Source: Rehmannia glutinosa
Lineage: Eukaryota; Streptophyta; Magnoliopsida; Lamiales; Orobanchaceae
Assembly (NCBI GenBank): GCA_016081115.2
Contig: CM071936.1
Location: forward strand, 86,109,943 to 86,173,942
Direction: 5' to 3'
DNA length: 64,000 bases
The notes beneath the pieces were generated by a model. That model was given only the letters and a program-made list of their open reading frames with translations. It ran no database searches and was not told the DNA's origin. Both the position numbers and the translations under genes were made by a program. This document shows positions 23,661 through 35,771 of this stretch, one piece after another (the first letter of the stretch is position 1; every line of letters begins with the position of its first letter).

Positions 23661-24860
23661 ATGGCGGATGAACAAAGAACTATGTATGACTATGCCAAAC
23701 CATCCATGGACGGCACGTCATCTAGCATCGTAAGGCCCGCTGTTGCAGCCAATAATTTGGAAATCAAACCAAATGTAATTAAAATGGTGCAACAATTTTT
23801 TCAATTTGACGGCCTACCAGACGAAGATCCGAACAATCATATCGCAAATTTCCTCGAAATTTGTGATACCTTCAAAATAAATGGAGTCTCTGACGATGCT
23901 ATCCGTTTGCGCCTATTCCCATTTACTCTTCGGGGGCGGGCTAAACAATGGCTAAATACTTTGCCAAAGGGAACAATCACAACATGGAGCATCATGGCCG
24001 AAAAGTTTCTTTTGAAATATTTTCCACCGGCCAAAACTGCACGATTGAGGAATGAAATCTCTTCATTCACTCAAGAAGATGACGAGACCTTGTACGACAC
24101 TTGGGAGAGATTCAAAGAATTGCTGCGAAAATGCCCACATCATGGTCTTCCTATTTGGATGCAAGTCCAAACATTTTACAATGGGCTACTCTCGTCAACA
24201 AGGCAAATGATTGATGCGGCGGCTGGGGGATGGCCAAGATCTGATAGAGGGAATGGCCATGAATGGCTATCAATGGCAATCCGTACGAGGTAAACCAAAC
24301 AGAACAGTGGGCGTTTATAATGCGGATGCGGTGGTTACACTAGCCGCACAAGTCGAAGCTTTGACCCAAAAGATCGACGATCTAGCGGCTCCTAAACCAC
24401 CACCACCGCATGTTTTATCTTGTGAAACTTGCGGAGGATTGCATAATCATCAAGACTCGCCCACACAATACCTACCTCACACCGAACAAAGCTAATTACG
24501 TTGGGAATCAAGGCGGAAATTACCCAAGTAATCCTTACAACAACACATACAATCACGGGTGGCGACAACATCCTAATTTCGGTTGGGAAAACCAAGGCCA
24601 ACCACGACCTAATCCCAATCGATCTACACACGTCTCCGGATTTCACCAAATCAAGGTAAGCCTAACTTGGAAGATCTTATAACAAAGTTTGTGCAATCAA
24701 CAGATCCCCGATTCGGCGGTGGAAACATCCTTGAGAAATCAAGAGGCATCTATCCATAATCCGGAAAACCAAAGGATGATTGCAAAAATGATTTCCGAAA
24801 GGCCACAAGGAAGTTTGCCAGGTAACACCGAGCAAACCCAAGGGAGCACGTAAAGGCAAT
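23661..24860 (+). pseudogene. Athila-1 gag, broken
   Basis: The ORF 23661-24293 gives the Athila gag N-terminal half: MADEQRTMYDYAKPS, then FLEICDTFKINGVSDDAIRLRLFPF, KYFPPAKTARLRNEISSF, LYDTWERFKELLRKCPHHG and TFYNGLLSSTR. A frame change near 24220 continues at 24240-24495 with NADAVVTLAAQVEALTQKIDDL and a knuckle-like CETCGGLHNH, and another leads to NYPSNPYNNTYN and HPNFGWENQGQ (24500-24610). After 24650 the sequence decays. Gag forms the cytoplasmic particle. Two or more frameshifts break it. Confidence 0.85.
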
Positions 24861-25155
24861 CACCATCGAGTTTTCCACATGATCATGATTATGCCAACGC
24901 CACCATGCAGAAATATGTGGAGGACGACAAACACGAAGAAAAGCCCATGAAAACGGTGATTGACGAATATAAGCCCAAGATCCCTTACCTAGGAGTCTAA
25001 CCGAAGAAGATAGAAGGGAGGACAAATTTAGTAAGTACCTTGAGTCATTCAAGCAACTACATACTAATATTCCATTTGTTCAACCTCTTTCAAAGCATGC
25101 TAAGGATCTAAATGACATCATTTCTAATGAAAATAAGCTTAACGAACTATCAAAT

Positions 25156-25310
25156 GTGCAATTGAATGATAAATGTTCTTCCAATAATCTACCACAAAAA
25201 TGTAATGATCCAGGAAGTTTTATTATCCCTTGTACAATTGATGGTTTACCTGTTGATAGAGCACTAGCTGACTTAGGAGCTAGTATCAATGTGATGTCTT
25301 ACCAAACACC
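25156..25310 (+). pseudogene. Athila-1 protease remnant
   Basis: An open stretch with FIIPCTIDGLPVDRALADLG followed by ASINVM. This is the retropepsin region of Athila polyproteins, with the catalytic box reading DLGAS. It lacks the C-terminal half and everything downstream in pol. It is joined near 25300 to third-ORF sequence. Confidence 0.75.
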
Positions 25311-26136
25311 GGTATATGGGGTAGAGAAACATGGGGATTTTGATATCCTACAGGGCGTAGGATTTTTATACCGGGGACATCCAAAGCTTCAACTATTAGA
25401 AACCCCATTTTTTATATGTGCAACGCACATTGGCGGAAACCGTGTTTGCTAGGGGTGATAGTAAGGGGTGTTTTGTACTGATGAGATGTTTAATTTATGG
25501 TGTATGGCTTCGGGCACTGAGTTGGTGCCCAATGCTAGGGTATTTATCGCTCGACAGTTTGATAGGGTGAAGAATCAACATAAGGGAGAAATCTACATTG
25601 GAGGGTTGATTACGCTAATTCCAGAGCAATTTAATGTAAAATTCAGCATTTATGCGAATGCGTGGGGTGGGAGAAAGATTGATTTGAATGTCCTATCTGC
25701 CATGAAAATGATACGGTTTAATGGGCATGATTATTGGCTTTTACATGCGGGTCGGACTAAGCTTAAACTCCCTAACCCGAATGCCACCACGAACGGGCTA
25801 ATTGGCTTATGAGGGAAGGGCCATTTGCAGCCGCATAGGGAGAAAAGGCCGAAAATGAGCCGTAAGTTGAGACTGATAGGTTGGAATCCTCTTGGCGAAG
25901 AGGTAGTCAAACGGAGGATTTGAGCGAAAGGATTGAGCAGTTGGAATCCCATGTGAGATCATTAATGGAGGACACATACCAATTGTCTGCTACTGTAAAT
26001 GAGTATCACATGGAATACTTGCAGCAATTTGGTGAAATAAACCAACAGCAACAACAGATGTACGAGATGATTTCTCGCATGGATCAGTGGCACATCCAAC
26101 AATGCCACTATCCTCCACCTCTTCCACCACAGTGAT
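25311..26136 (+). pseudogene. Athila-type third ORF (env-position), truncated
   Basis: The segments 25330-25450 and 25468-25812, and the coiled-coil stretch at 25881-26135, resemble the Athila 'ORF-1' family found between integrase and the 3' LTR. Recognisable phrases are LWCMASGTE, IYIGGLITLIPEQF and KLPNPN, with a C-terminal part rich in Q and Y that ends PPPLPPQ. The minus-strand Athila-2 has a matching LWCMLNRT and ILIGGMITPIAQHF. The role is unknown. It sits in the envelope-gene position, but I see no clear membrane segment. It is broken at about 25450 and 25812. Confidence 0.7.
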
Positions 26137-26208
26137 ACAAGAAGTACTTATCGCGCTTTCCTCTTTCTTTTGATAACTTCCTTATGTTTTCAAGACGAAA
26201 CATAATTT

Positions 26209-26223
26209 AAGTTTGGGGGATTG
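26209..26223 (+). promoter_or_regulatory. Internal polypurine-like tract of Athila-1
   Basis: AAGTTTGGGGGATTG directly follows the third ORF and resembles a polypurine tract. It is not next to an LTR: about 1.3 kb of untranslated element sequence (minus the nested insertion) separates it from the LTR at 39207. Equivalent tracts occur in the other two gypsy elements. Confidence 0.6.
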
Positions 26224-26274
26224 TCATGAATGCGCGATATTGTACTGTTACATGTTTGCATAGCATATAGGGTG

Positions 26275-27885
26275 TGATGAACATTAAAAATGTATAATTA
26301 TTTTAGGCTTATATTATTATTTTACCTTATTAATATTATTAATAAAATGAATTTATAGTATTATTAATATGTTAGGAATAAAATGGGAAATCAACATAGA
26401 ATTGTATTTGGAAGCAATTTTTAGTGCAGGTTTGGATCAACGAGCATAGCTTTCATTTCCGATATGATTTTGGGATGATTCTTGAAGATATGGATTCACA
26501 ATCCATTCATTTACAAGTTTTCAGAGAGATTGAAACCAAAAATCAAAGTTTGGAATGATATTTTCTTGGATAAAAAAATTCATCATAAAATGAGGATTGA
26601 AGGGTGCTCATTTAATTTCCAGACTTGACCAAGTTTGGTATTTTGGACATAACTCGAAAAATACAAGGTATTTGTATCTGAAATTTTTACTGAGTATGTA
26701 CAAATCATAGAGCTACAACATTGATGAAGACCCCAAAGTCAGATTTGTATTGGATGAATTTATAAAAATCCAAGAGGCTGCTGCACTAGTCAATCCCGTA
26801 TGCCAACCACATCTCAATTATTCAACCATATCTTGGCCCATGGTTGTTCAAATTCAATGAAATCAGTTGGAAATTCAAGCCAACTCATGTGATAATTGAT
26901 TTGTGGAAGAAAATTGAGCAACGATGGCTGATATCATGGACAAAATGACCAGTCAAAGAAGGTGGCAAAGTTGGTGTTGATTTCCTTATTTTCTTACTTG
27001 TAATAAAAATAAAGAATAAAATAATTGTAAATTGATTTTTAGTTGGCTATAAATAGAGGTCATTAGAATTAACCAAGAGAAAGTTTTATGTAGAGAAAGT
27101 TAGAGTTACAAAGTTCAAAAGAATATTTCTTTCTTGCTTTTCTTAAATTATAGTAAGATTTCTAGTATTTTATAAAATGTTTGCTTTAGTTTTTCTTCAA
27201 TCTTTTGTTTTATCTATTTTTTTCATGTTATTCTAAGTTTATTTTGTTGAGGACATGGGGTGAAACTCTTGATGAAGGATAAGGAATGATTGTAGATTCA
27301 TATTAAATTTCATTGTTTGTATCATCAATTTGTTTTTAGCTTATACATTTTTGTTTGGTGGTGTTTCTTGATTTATGTATATCTATTGGCACAACAAATA
27401 CTTGGTTCCATTTAGTTAAATGTCTGGTTTTATTTCAACCGACTACTAATGTGGATACCTTGATTTGTTGTAGACAAAAGAATACATAAATACTTGATCC
27501 CATAAACAAGTATTGATGTTATAAGATAAATTCTAATTGATGATATAACATGATTACCTCATTGCATGATTTATATGTATAATATCTTCCCATTGGAACC
27601 TTCTTTGTGTATGGATTCCAATAGTGGCAATCTAAGAGGTAAGAAAATATAATAATTCCTTTATCCGAAATCAAGAGTGGATCCCTAATCCTCAACATTT
27701 CTATTAATTAAATTTCTTGTAACTAAAAAAAAATATTCTTACTAGTAAAAAAACCCATTTACTCATCCTTTAAATAAGAAATATCCTGTAAACTTCCATC
27801 AACTTCCTGTGGATCGACCTCGGACTCGAGAAATTTATTACTTGAGAAAACCTGCACTTGGGTTTGCAACCTTAAAGTTGTAGCA
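26275..27885 (+). repeat. 5' LTR of the LOG-bearing gypsy element
   Basis: Starts TGATGAACATTAAAAATG and ends GTTGTAGCA. It contains a TATA box, CTATAAATAG, at 27048-27057. It is AT-rich and has no ORF of note. Confidence 0.92.
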
Positions 27886-27891
27886 AGTTTT

Positions 27892-27908
27892 TGGCGCCGT
27901 TCCGGGGA
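27892..27908 (+). promoter_or_regulatory. Primer-binding site of the LOG-bearing gypsy element
   Basis: TGGCGCCGTTCCGGGGA, six bases after the LTR end, is the tRNA-Asp-type site with one base fewer than in Athila-1. Confidence 0.85.
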
Positions 27909-27953
27909 AGGCAAGGTAGGTTTCAGGTTTGTATATATATCACTTTGTAAATA

Positions 27954-29310
27954 TTGTGTGTTTATATGCTTACATGGTGTCGTAGTCCAAATTCTCGCCG
28001 TTTAATTAGATATAATTCAGAAAATTTGATAAAAATTTTGATTCACCTCACACACACCAATTATGGTGAAGAAGTAATTGTTCAAAATGAGATGGAAAGA
28101 GTGGAAAATCAAGAAGTGCATAATATGCGTTATTATTTGCAACCTCCTCGAAATTCTACTCCTTCTTGTTTCATTTTTCCACTAAATACAAACAACTTTC
28201 GATTTAAGCCAGGGGATGATACCTTTACTTCCTAATTTTCATGGTATGGATTTAAAGCCCATATTTACATTTAAAGGAATTTGAAGAAGTATGTGCCACA
28301 TTTGATGATCAAAATTGCACGATTGAAATTGTTAAGCTCAAATTGTTTCCTTTTTCTTTAAAAGATAAAGCAAAAACTTGGCTTAGCTCGTTAAAACCTA
28401 GATCAATTGGTACATGGCAAGAAATGCTGTTTGAATTTACGAAAAAATTCTTTCAACTCATAAAACAAATTCTTTGAAAAGACAAATTCAGAATTTTTCT
28501 CAAAATCCTAAAGATGTTTTCTTTGAATGTTGGGAAAAGTTTAAAGAGTTGTTGAATTCTGCCCACATCATGGTTTTGAAAATTGGCGTATAATCGAACT
28601 TCTTTTATGAAGGTTTAAATCCGAAACTAAGCAATTTATTGAATCAATGTGTAACGGTCAATTTCTTGATAAAGAACCCGATGAAGCGCTAGAATATCTT
28701 GACTATTTGGCAGAAAAATCTCAATCTTGGCATAGTGTTGATGAAAATAAAGGAAAACTCAATCTTACTCAAGAAGATAGTTTAAGTGCTAGACTTGCAC
28801 TTTTGGCTAAAAGAATCGATGACATGGAAGTTAAAAAAGTAAAAGAAGTTAAATCATGCAAGATAAAAAAATTTGTGAAATTTGTGGACTTAAAGAACAC
28901 TCAACTAATGATTGCCCTCACATTCTGTTGAAGCAAATGTCATGAATGGATTTAGAAAACCTTTTCAATCTCCATATTCTCAAACTTACAATCCACAATG
29001 GAGAAATCATCCTAATTTCGGTTGGCGTGATAATAATCAAGCTCAACCAATAAATTCACAAAAGCCACCAAATTTTCCTTCATATCCATCCCCACATGTA
29101 AAATCAATTGAGGAGACTTTGCAAGCATTTATGAATGAACAAACAAACATCAATAATAAAACTTCTCAGGCTATCAATGAGATCAAGAACTCACTTACAA
29201 CACTCATGACTTCTTTACAAATTCAAGAAAAGGGTAAGTTTCTGCTCAACCTCAACCTAATCCTTCTACGCGAGTGTTGTGCTTCTACTTCGGTGAAAAT
29301 CCGATAAATG
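27954..29310 (+). pseudogene. gag of the LOG-bearing gypsy element, broken
   Basis: Pieces in changing frames include RYYLQPPRNSTPSCF (28130), a capsid-like stretch with KLFPFSLKDKAKTWLSSL (28335-28400) and ECWEKFKELL (28525), and DEALEYLDYLAEKSQSWH (28681-28735). An intact CCHC knuckle, CEICGLKEHSTNDC, is at 28874-28915. Then come NPQWRNHPNFGWRDNNQ (28990) and a helical tail with SIEETLQAFMNEQTNINNKT (about 29104). The protein would be the structural particle protein. At least five frame changes are visible. Confidence 0.82.
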
Positions 29311-29699
29311 AGGCCAATTCGGTCACAACACTTGAGCGGAAAAATTGTTGATAAAACAATTCATCCTAAGAAAGTTCTAAATTCATCTTGAGAAATGAAT
29401 AATGAAAATTGTGATGATGAAGAAGGTAAGTTGAATAAAGGTAAGTTTGAAAATGATGAAACATATTCACCTCCGCCCTTTTCCTCAAAGATTGCAACCA
29501 ACTCAAAAATTGAACTCAAATTCTGAAATTTTTGAGCTTTTAAACAAGTCAAAATTAACATTCCTTTGTTGGATGCAATCAAACAAGTCCCACCTTATGC
29601 AAAATTTTTGAAAGATTTGTGCACAATTAAAAGAAAACATCATGTGAAGAAAAAAGCATTTTTAATGAAAGTGTGAGTTCAATTATACAACAATTTTCT

Positions 29700-32600
29700 C
29701 CACCTAAGTACAAAGATCCAGTACTGTCCAACAATTTCATGCATTATAGGAGACACTAGAATTGAACGTGCTTTACTTGATCTTGGTGCTAGCGTAAATC
29801 TTCTACCTTTTTAACCGGTCTATGAACAACTAGGTTTGGGTGAACTTAAAGAATATCCAATTGTACTCCAACTAGTCGATCGATCAATTAAAATTCCAAA
29901 AGGAATAGTAGAAGATGTGTTGGTACAAATTGACAAGTTTTATTTTCCGTTGATTTCATTGTTTTGGATACTCATTAGGTTATAGATGCAAAAACACAAA
30001 TTCTGTCATTTTAGGTCGTCCATTTCTTGCAACTTCAAATGCATTGATTAAGCGTAGAAATGGTATTTTGAAATTATCTTTTGGAAATATGACTTTGGAA
30101 TTAAATGTGTTCAATGTTTGCAAACAACTCTTGATGATACCGAACTACATGAAGTTGATTTAATTGAAGAAATTGTTCACGAAAATTTCTTTGTCAATAA
30201 TTCTTTTGAATTTTGAAACATGTTTTGAAAATGAGAGAGTTTGTGATATGAAATGTTTTGATGTCTCCAATGGATTTTTACAAACACTAGAAAACCATTT
30301 TTGAAACCAAAAATTGAAGAGTTATCATCATCGAGAAGTGCAACCTATTCCTTCAAGCATAAAAGCTCCAAAAATTGATTTGAAACCTTTACCATCGATT
30401 TGAAATACTCTTTTCTTGGTGAGAGTGAAACTTTTACTGTAATAATTTCTTCCAAACTTGATGCATCTCGGGAAAGTAAGTTGATCGAGATTTTGAAAAT
30501 GCATAAAAATGCTTTAGGGTGGACCATTCTTTGATATTAAAGGTATTAGTCCTCTAATTTGCACACATAATATTTATTTAGAGGAAAATGCAAAACCATC
30601 TAGAGAAATGCAAACAAGACTAAATCCTAATATGAAAGAAATAGTGAAGAATGAAATTATTAAACTCTTAGATAATGAAATAATTTATCCTATTTACGAC
30701 GGTAAATGGGTAAGTCCTATTCATGTTGTCTTAGAAGAAGTCGGGGTTACTGAGTGGTTAAAAATGAAAATAATGAACTGATTCCAACTAGAACCATTCT
30801 TGGTTGGCGTGTGTGCATTGACTACGGAAACTTAACTCGATTACCGAAAGGATCATTTTCCATTACCTTTTATGGATCAAATTTTAGAAAAAGAGTTGCG
30901 GTCATAAATTCTATTGTTTCTTAGATGGATATTTCGGATATAATCAAATTGAAATTGCATTTGAAGATCAAGAGAAAACAACATTTACATGTCCTTTTGG
31001 TACATTTGCATATAGAAGGATGCCTTTTGGATTATGTAATGCACCAGCTACATTCCAACGATGCATGCTTAGCATTTTTAGTGACATGGTTGAGCGTTTT
31101 CTTGAAGTCTTTATGGATGATTTTTGAGTTTTTGGTGAATCATTTGAAGATTGTTTGTTGAACTTAGAAAAAGTGTTGATAAGGTGTGAAGAAAAGAACC
31201 TTGTGCTTAATTGGGAAAAATGTCATTTTATGGTAACAACTGGTATTGTTCTTGGACACATTACTTCAGTAAAAGGCATTGAGGTAGATAAATCCAAAGT
31301 TGAGTTAATTGCCAATCTACTGTACCAAAATCGTGAAGGAGGTAAGATCATTTTTAGGGCATGCGAGGTTTTTCGGAAGATTTATCAAAGACTTTAGTAT
31401 AATTTCTAAACCATTGTGTAATCTTCTTACGAAAGATGTTAGTTTTGAATGGACTGAAAATTGTGAAAAAGCTTTTGTCAAACTTAAAAACATGCTTACA
31501 TCTGCCCCAATAATCCAACCTCCGATTGGACTTTACCTTTTGAAATAATGTGTGATGCTAGTGACTATGCCGTTGGAGCTGTTTTTAGGGCAAAGAAAAG
31601 AAAAGAAACCATATGTGATATACTATGAAAGTAAAACTTTGAATGGTGCTCAAATCAATTATTCAACCACTGAAAAAGAATTACTTTGTAGTATTTGCAT
31701 TGGAAAAATTTCGATCCTATCTTGTTGGTTCACCAATTGTTGTTTTCGGTGATCATGCGACTTTGAAATATCTTTTATCAAAAAAGATTCCAAACCAAGA
31801 TTGATTAGGTGGATTACATTCTCAAGAGTTTAATATTACCATTCGTGATAAGAAAGGTGTAGAAAACGTGGTAGCGATCATTTATCAAGACTTATTTGTG
31901 ATGATTCATTTCAAACTCCACCTATCAATGATACTTTTCCGATGAACAACTATTCAATATTCTTTGTAGTACCTTGGTTTGCGGATATTGTTAATTTTCT
32001 TGTAACAGGAATGATGCCATCAAATTGGAATTCACAAGATAAAAGAAGTTTTTGTCGAGGTAAAAAAATTTTCTTTGGGATGATCCCTACCTTTTCAAAT
32101 ATTGTCAGTTCAAATCTTTCGTAGATGTGTACCCGACAATGAGGTAGGTAGCATTATTCAATTTTGTCATTCGAAGCATGTGGTGGTCACTTTTCAAGAA
32201 AGAAAACCGGCAAAGATCTTACAATGTGGATTTTATTGGCCAAACCTTTTCAAAGATACTTACGCTTTTTGTAAAAGTTGTGAAAATTGTCAAAAGTTAG
32301 GATCAATTTCAAAACGAAACATGATGCCTTTGAATCCTATTTTGGTGATTGAAATATTTGATTTGTTGGGGTATTGATTTTATGGGGCCATTTCAGTATC
32401 ATTTGGTTTTATTTACATTTTAGTCGCAATAGATTATGTTTCAAAATGGATCGAGGCAATTCCTTGTCGAAACAATGATCATAAAGCGTGATAAAATTTC
32501 TAAAAGAAAATATTTTGAGTCGATTTGGAATTCCTCGAGTCATTATTAGTGATGGGGGAACACATTTTTGCAACAAAGTTTTTGCATCTTTAATGAAAAA

Positions 32601-33236
32601 TATGGAATCACACATAAAGTTGCAACCCCTTATCACCCTGAGACAAATGGGCGGAGTTGAACTTGCAAATAGGAGATAAAACAAATATTAGAAAAAATGT
32701 TAACCAGAATCGTAAAGATTGGTCTTTTAGACTTATCGACGCACTTTGGGCATCTGAATCGCTTTTAAAACATCATTGGGAATGTCTCTTATAGAATAGT
32801 TTATGGAAAATCTTGCCATTTACAGTGGAACTTGAACATAAAGCTTATTGGACAATTAAAATGTTTAACTTCAATCTTGACGATGCTTCCAAATTGAGAA
32901 AATTCCAAATCAATGAGCTTGAAGAATTAAGAAATGATGCATACGAGAATTCAAAAATTCATAAAGCAAGAATCAAAGAATTTCATGATAATAAAATTAC
33001 AAGAAAAACATTTGAGATTGGTCAAAAGGTTTTGCTTTATAATTCAAGTGCATTTATTTCTGGAAAATTAAGGTCAAGGTGGAGTGGTCCTTTTATTGTG
33101 AAAAATATATATCCGTATGGAGTCATTGACATTGAGAATCCTAGAAATGGTAATGTATTCAAAGTTAATGGACAAAGATTTAAACTGTTTCTAGAAAATC
33201 AATTCCTTCCGAGAGGAAGTTCTTTTTCTTTATAAT
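29700..33236 (+). pseudogene. pol (protease, RT, RNase H, integrase) of the LOG-bearing gypsy element, broken
   Basis: Protease is near 29740-29820, with RALLDLGAS. RT covers about 30580-31330. It includes NPNMKEIVKNEIIKLLDN, RKDHFPLPFMDQILE and, near 31190-31260, EEKNLVLNWEKCHFMV and GIVLGH, with the catalytic region broken by stops. RNase H (31320-31750) shows RSFLGHARFFGRFIKDFS, LTSAPIIQPP and NYSTTEKELL. Integrase (32100-33236) has the zinc-binding end with CKSCENCQKLGS (near 32276), core pieces at 32400-32600, and a long open C-terminal part (32813-33236) with GKLRSRWSGPFIVKN. There are many single-base frame breaks. The stop near 33234 ends the pol region before the extra ORFs. Confidence 0.82.
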
Positions 33237-33431
33237 CCTTATTATAATTAGTGAATATATTTGTTTCTTATAAATGTGTGTGTTTTGTAGTGTTTAATTA
33301 TTTATTTTCCGGTTAAATGGCGGATAACGGTACTCGTGACGATTAAGTCGGACTCATCGATTTCCCACAAACACCGATATTTGTACATAATTTTGTTTTC
33401 TCATTCTCTTTCATTTATATTTAAAAAAAAA

Positions 33432-34003
33432 ATGGATAAAAGAATTCCCCCACTCTCAAAAAGCGATCTCGATTTTCTTTCTACAAATGAAATTTTGAAA
33501 ATATACAAAGCCAGGCTAGAAAGGTTAAGAATGTTTATGAATAAAGGCATTCAGGAAGATGTACGTTGGATAATTGAAGCAAAGGTAAGATTAGCGAGGA
33601 GAATTTTCATTTTCTCCTACTAAATGCTTGCCTGGTCTTAGAAAAAGTTCATATTCAAAAAACGAAGGGCAAAAGACTACAAGTGTGTCACAAATGTGCT
33701 CAATGGACTTGTGACACAAGATGTCGTTCTTTAGGTATGGTTTCGAGAAATCGAGAGGACAAAATTTAATTCATAAAGGATGGGTGAGTAAGGAGTCTTT
33801 AGATAACATTCTATGGACTTTTGATACGCATCCTTGTGCATTTGTGCATCGTGAAATTCTCCGATTATGGCTCAATTTCGAGAAGAACATGATCTTTGTC
33901 TTAGGAATCGGCGTTAAAAGACCTGTTTGCCAATTTATAAGAAAATTGGATGGGAAGCATATCCCGACCCATAGAGGGCGTTTAAGCCGTTTACGGACGT
34001 AAA
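33432..34003 (+). pseudogene. Accessory ORF of unknown function, downstream of integrase
   Basis: I do not recognise this protein. It starts at an ATG right after a run of ten A (MDKRIPPLSKSDLDFLSTNE), is lysine- and arginine-rich, and continues to about 33620. After a frame change there is a cysteine cluster, CX2CX4CX3C (CHKCAQWTCDTRC, 33686-33724), in a basic setting that could bind metal or nucleic acid. A further shift gives GWVSKESLDNILWTFDTHPC, with REILRLWLNFEKN later in the same frame (33780-33895), and the last piece ends near 34003. The LOG ORF start has the same A-run and ATGGA layout. Whether it is one protein or two is unclear, since frame breaks interrupt it. Confidence 0.5.
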
Positions 34004-34238
34004 ACCAGAGGAAGATGTGAGCCACAATCACAACTACTTTTCATTCCTTCACATGTTAGCATTTTTTTTTTGACTTTATTGTCTTTATTTTCAAACTTTT
34101 TGACAAAATAAAAGTTCCAATAATTACATTTCTTTGTTGCATTCCTGTTCATACCTCAATAAATAGCGTTCCATTCACCCTCTCATTTACACCATTGTAT
34201 ATCGAAAGCAGAAAAAAAAAAAAATAAAGAAAAAAAAA

Positions 34239-34990
34239 ATGGAGAGTTCTTCTTCCCGTAGAATTAACGGTGTTCTTTGTGATACGTGGTGCAAATCTGG
34301 GAAGGACAATTGTTTTCTTGAGGCGGTGATAATCTTGGTAAATTTCTAGCGAGAAAAGCACATTAACTTAGTATACGGGGAGGTAGTTTTGGGTTAATGG
34401 GGCGTGTTGCTGGTTCTGCCTATTTGGGAGGAGTCAGAGTCTTAGGAGTTATCCCGAAACCTTTAGTTGTCCGACAAATCACCGGGCAAACCATTGGAGA
34501 TGAGTTAAGAGTATCAAACATGCAAGACAGAATGGTGAATATGATACATAATGCGATGCCTTTATCACCTTACCTGGTGGTTTTGGTACACTTTGGAGGA
34601 GTTATTTCAAGTGATCTCTGGGCACAATTCAACATTCACCAGAAGCCTATAGGTATTCTTAATGTTAATGGTTTCTTTGATGGTTTATTGTCTTTTATAG
34701 ATTTTGCCGTCGAGAAAGGTTTTATTTCATCTGCCAGACGAATCATAATTTGTGCAACAACACCAAGTGAACTAATCGATCAACTCCAAGCATTTGTTCT
34801 TGAACCCGATCCAAAAGTGGCTCATGTTGTTTGGTCGGAGGATAGAAGTAAAAACGCAAAGTGGATTTGTCTCGGCGTTGTGAGATTTATCTTTCACGGG
34901 TATAACTACTCTTGTGTTCTTCTACTTTCATTTCAAAAAGCCATACATCAGGTAATATCTTTTAAACCTTACTTTCCTATTTATTTTTGA
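34239..34990 (+). pseudogene. LOG-like cytokinin riboside monophosphate phosphoribohydrolase, captured, intronless
   Basis: LOG enzymes release active cytokinin base from the riboside 5'-monophosphate in one step. The copy begins MESSSSRR at 34239. It has GGSFGLM just upstream of and in frame with MGRVAGSAYLGGVRVLGVIP (34397), then ITGQTIGDELRVSNMQDRM. The active-site loop PGGFGT (34573-34590) lies in a different frame. WAQFNIHQKPIGILNVNGFF and SFIDFAVEKGFIS follow in the first frame, and the homologous part ends near 34830 (VVWSED). Length and order match plant LOG proteins of about 210 residues. Plant LOG genes normally have several introns, whereas this copy is continuous, pointing to a captured processed transcript. 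It is broken by a stop near 34349 and by frame shifts before and after the PGG loop. It lies between integrase and the 3' LTR, on the same strand as pol. Confidence 0.82.
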
Positions 34991-35739
34991 CATTGAGGAC
35001 AATGTTTTAGATAAGTTGGGGGGGAAGGGATAATTGATATTATTTTTTTTTCCTAATTTACAATGTGTGATTTTGAAAATTGAAAATTAAAATAAAAAAC
35101 AACACTGATGGCAGAGTAAAGAATGTCAGTTTGATATTCTTGAGACGCATCCCTATTTTTATTATCTTTCTAGTAATTCCCTTTGCAAAATATGGCATGT
35201 TGTGAATTTTTTTTTTTAAAAAAAATTGTGAATTGTTAAAACATGAAAATAGTCTTATTGTTGAATTCAACGATGCTATCTTGATTAAATTGAAAATAAA
35301 AAAAAAACTACAGCAAAAAAAAAAAAAAAGAAGAAAAGAAAGTGTTTTGTGCACATTCTAAGTTTTGTGGAAAGATTGGTTGTGATACATATAACTGAAA
35401 GTTTGATCATGATAAAGTATTTTATTTTTAATATTCACACATCTTTTGTGAATGAGTGGTGAGTTTGAGAAAACAAGCATTCCGAACTTTAATTGGTCGT
35501 TTGAAATGGTTATGTTGTGATTTGAAATACTTAAATATTCTACCTTACATGTGGAGAAATGATTTGGTTAACACCCACATTGTCAATTTCTGTTAAAAAT
35601 ACTCTATTACATAATTTGTGATGAGTATTCTTCATTGTTATGTTATCATTGTTAGTCATGTTGTAAAAATACTCCATTACATAATTTGTGATGAGTATTG
35701 TTCATAATTAGTCATGTTGTAAAAAAAAAAAAAGAGAAG

Positions 35740-35771
<32 letters not shown>

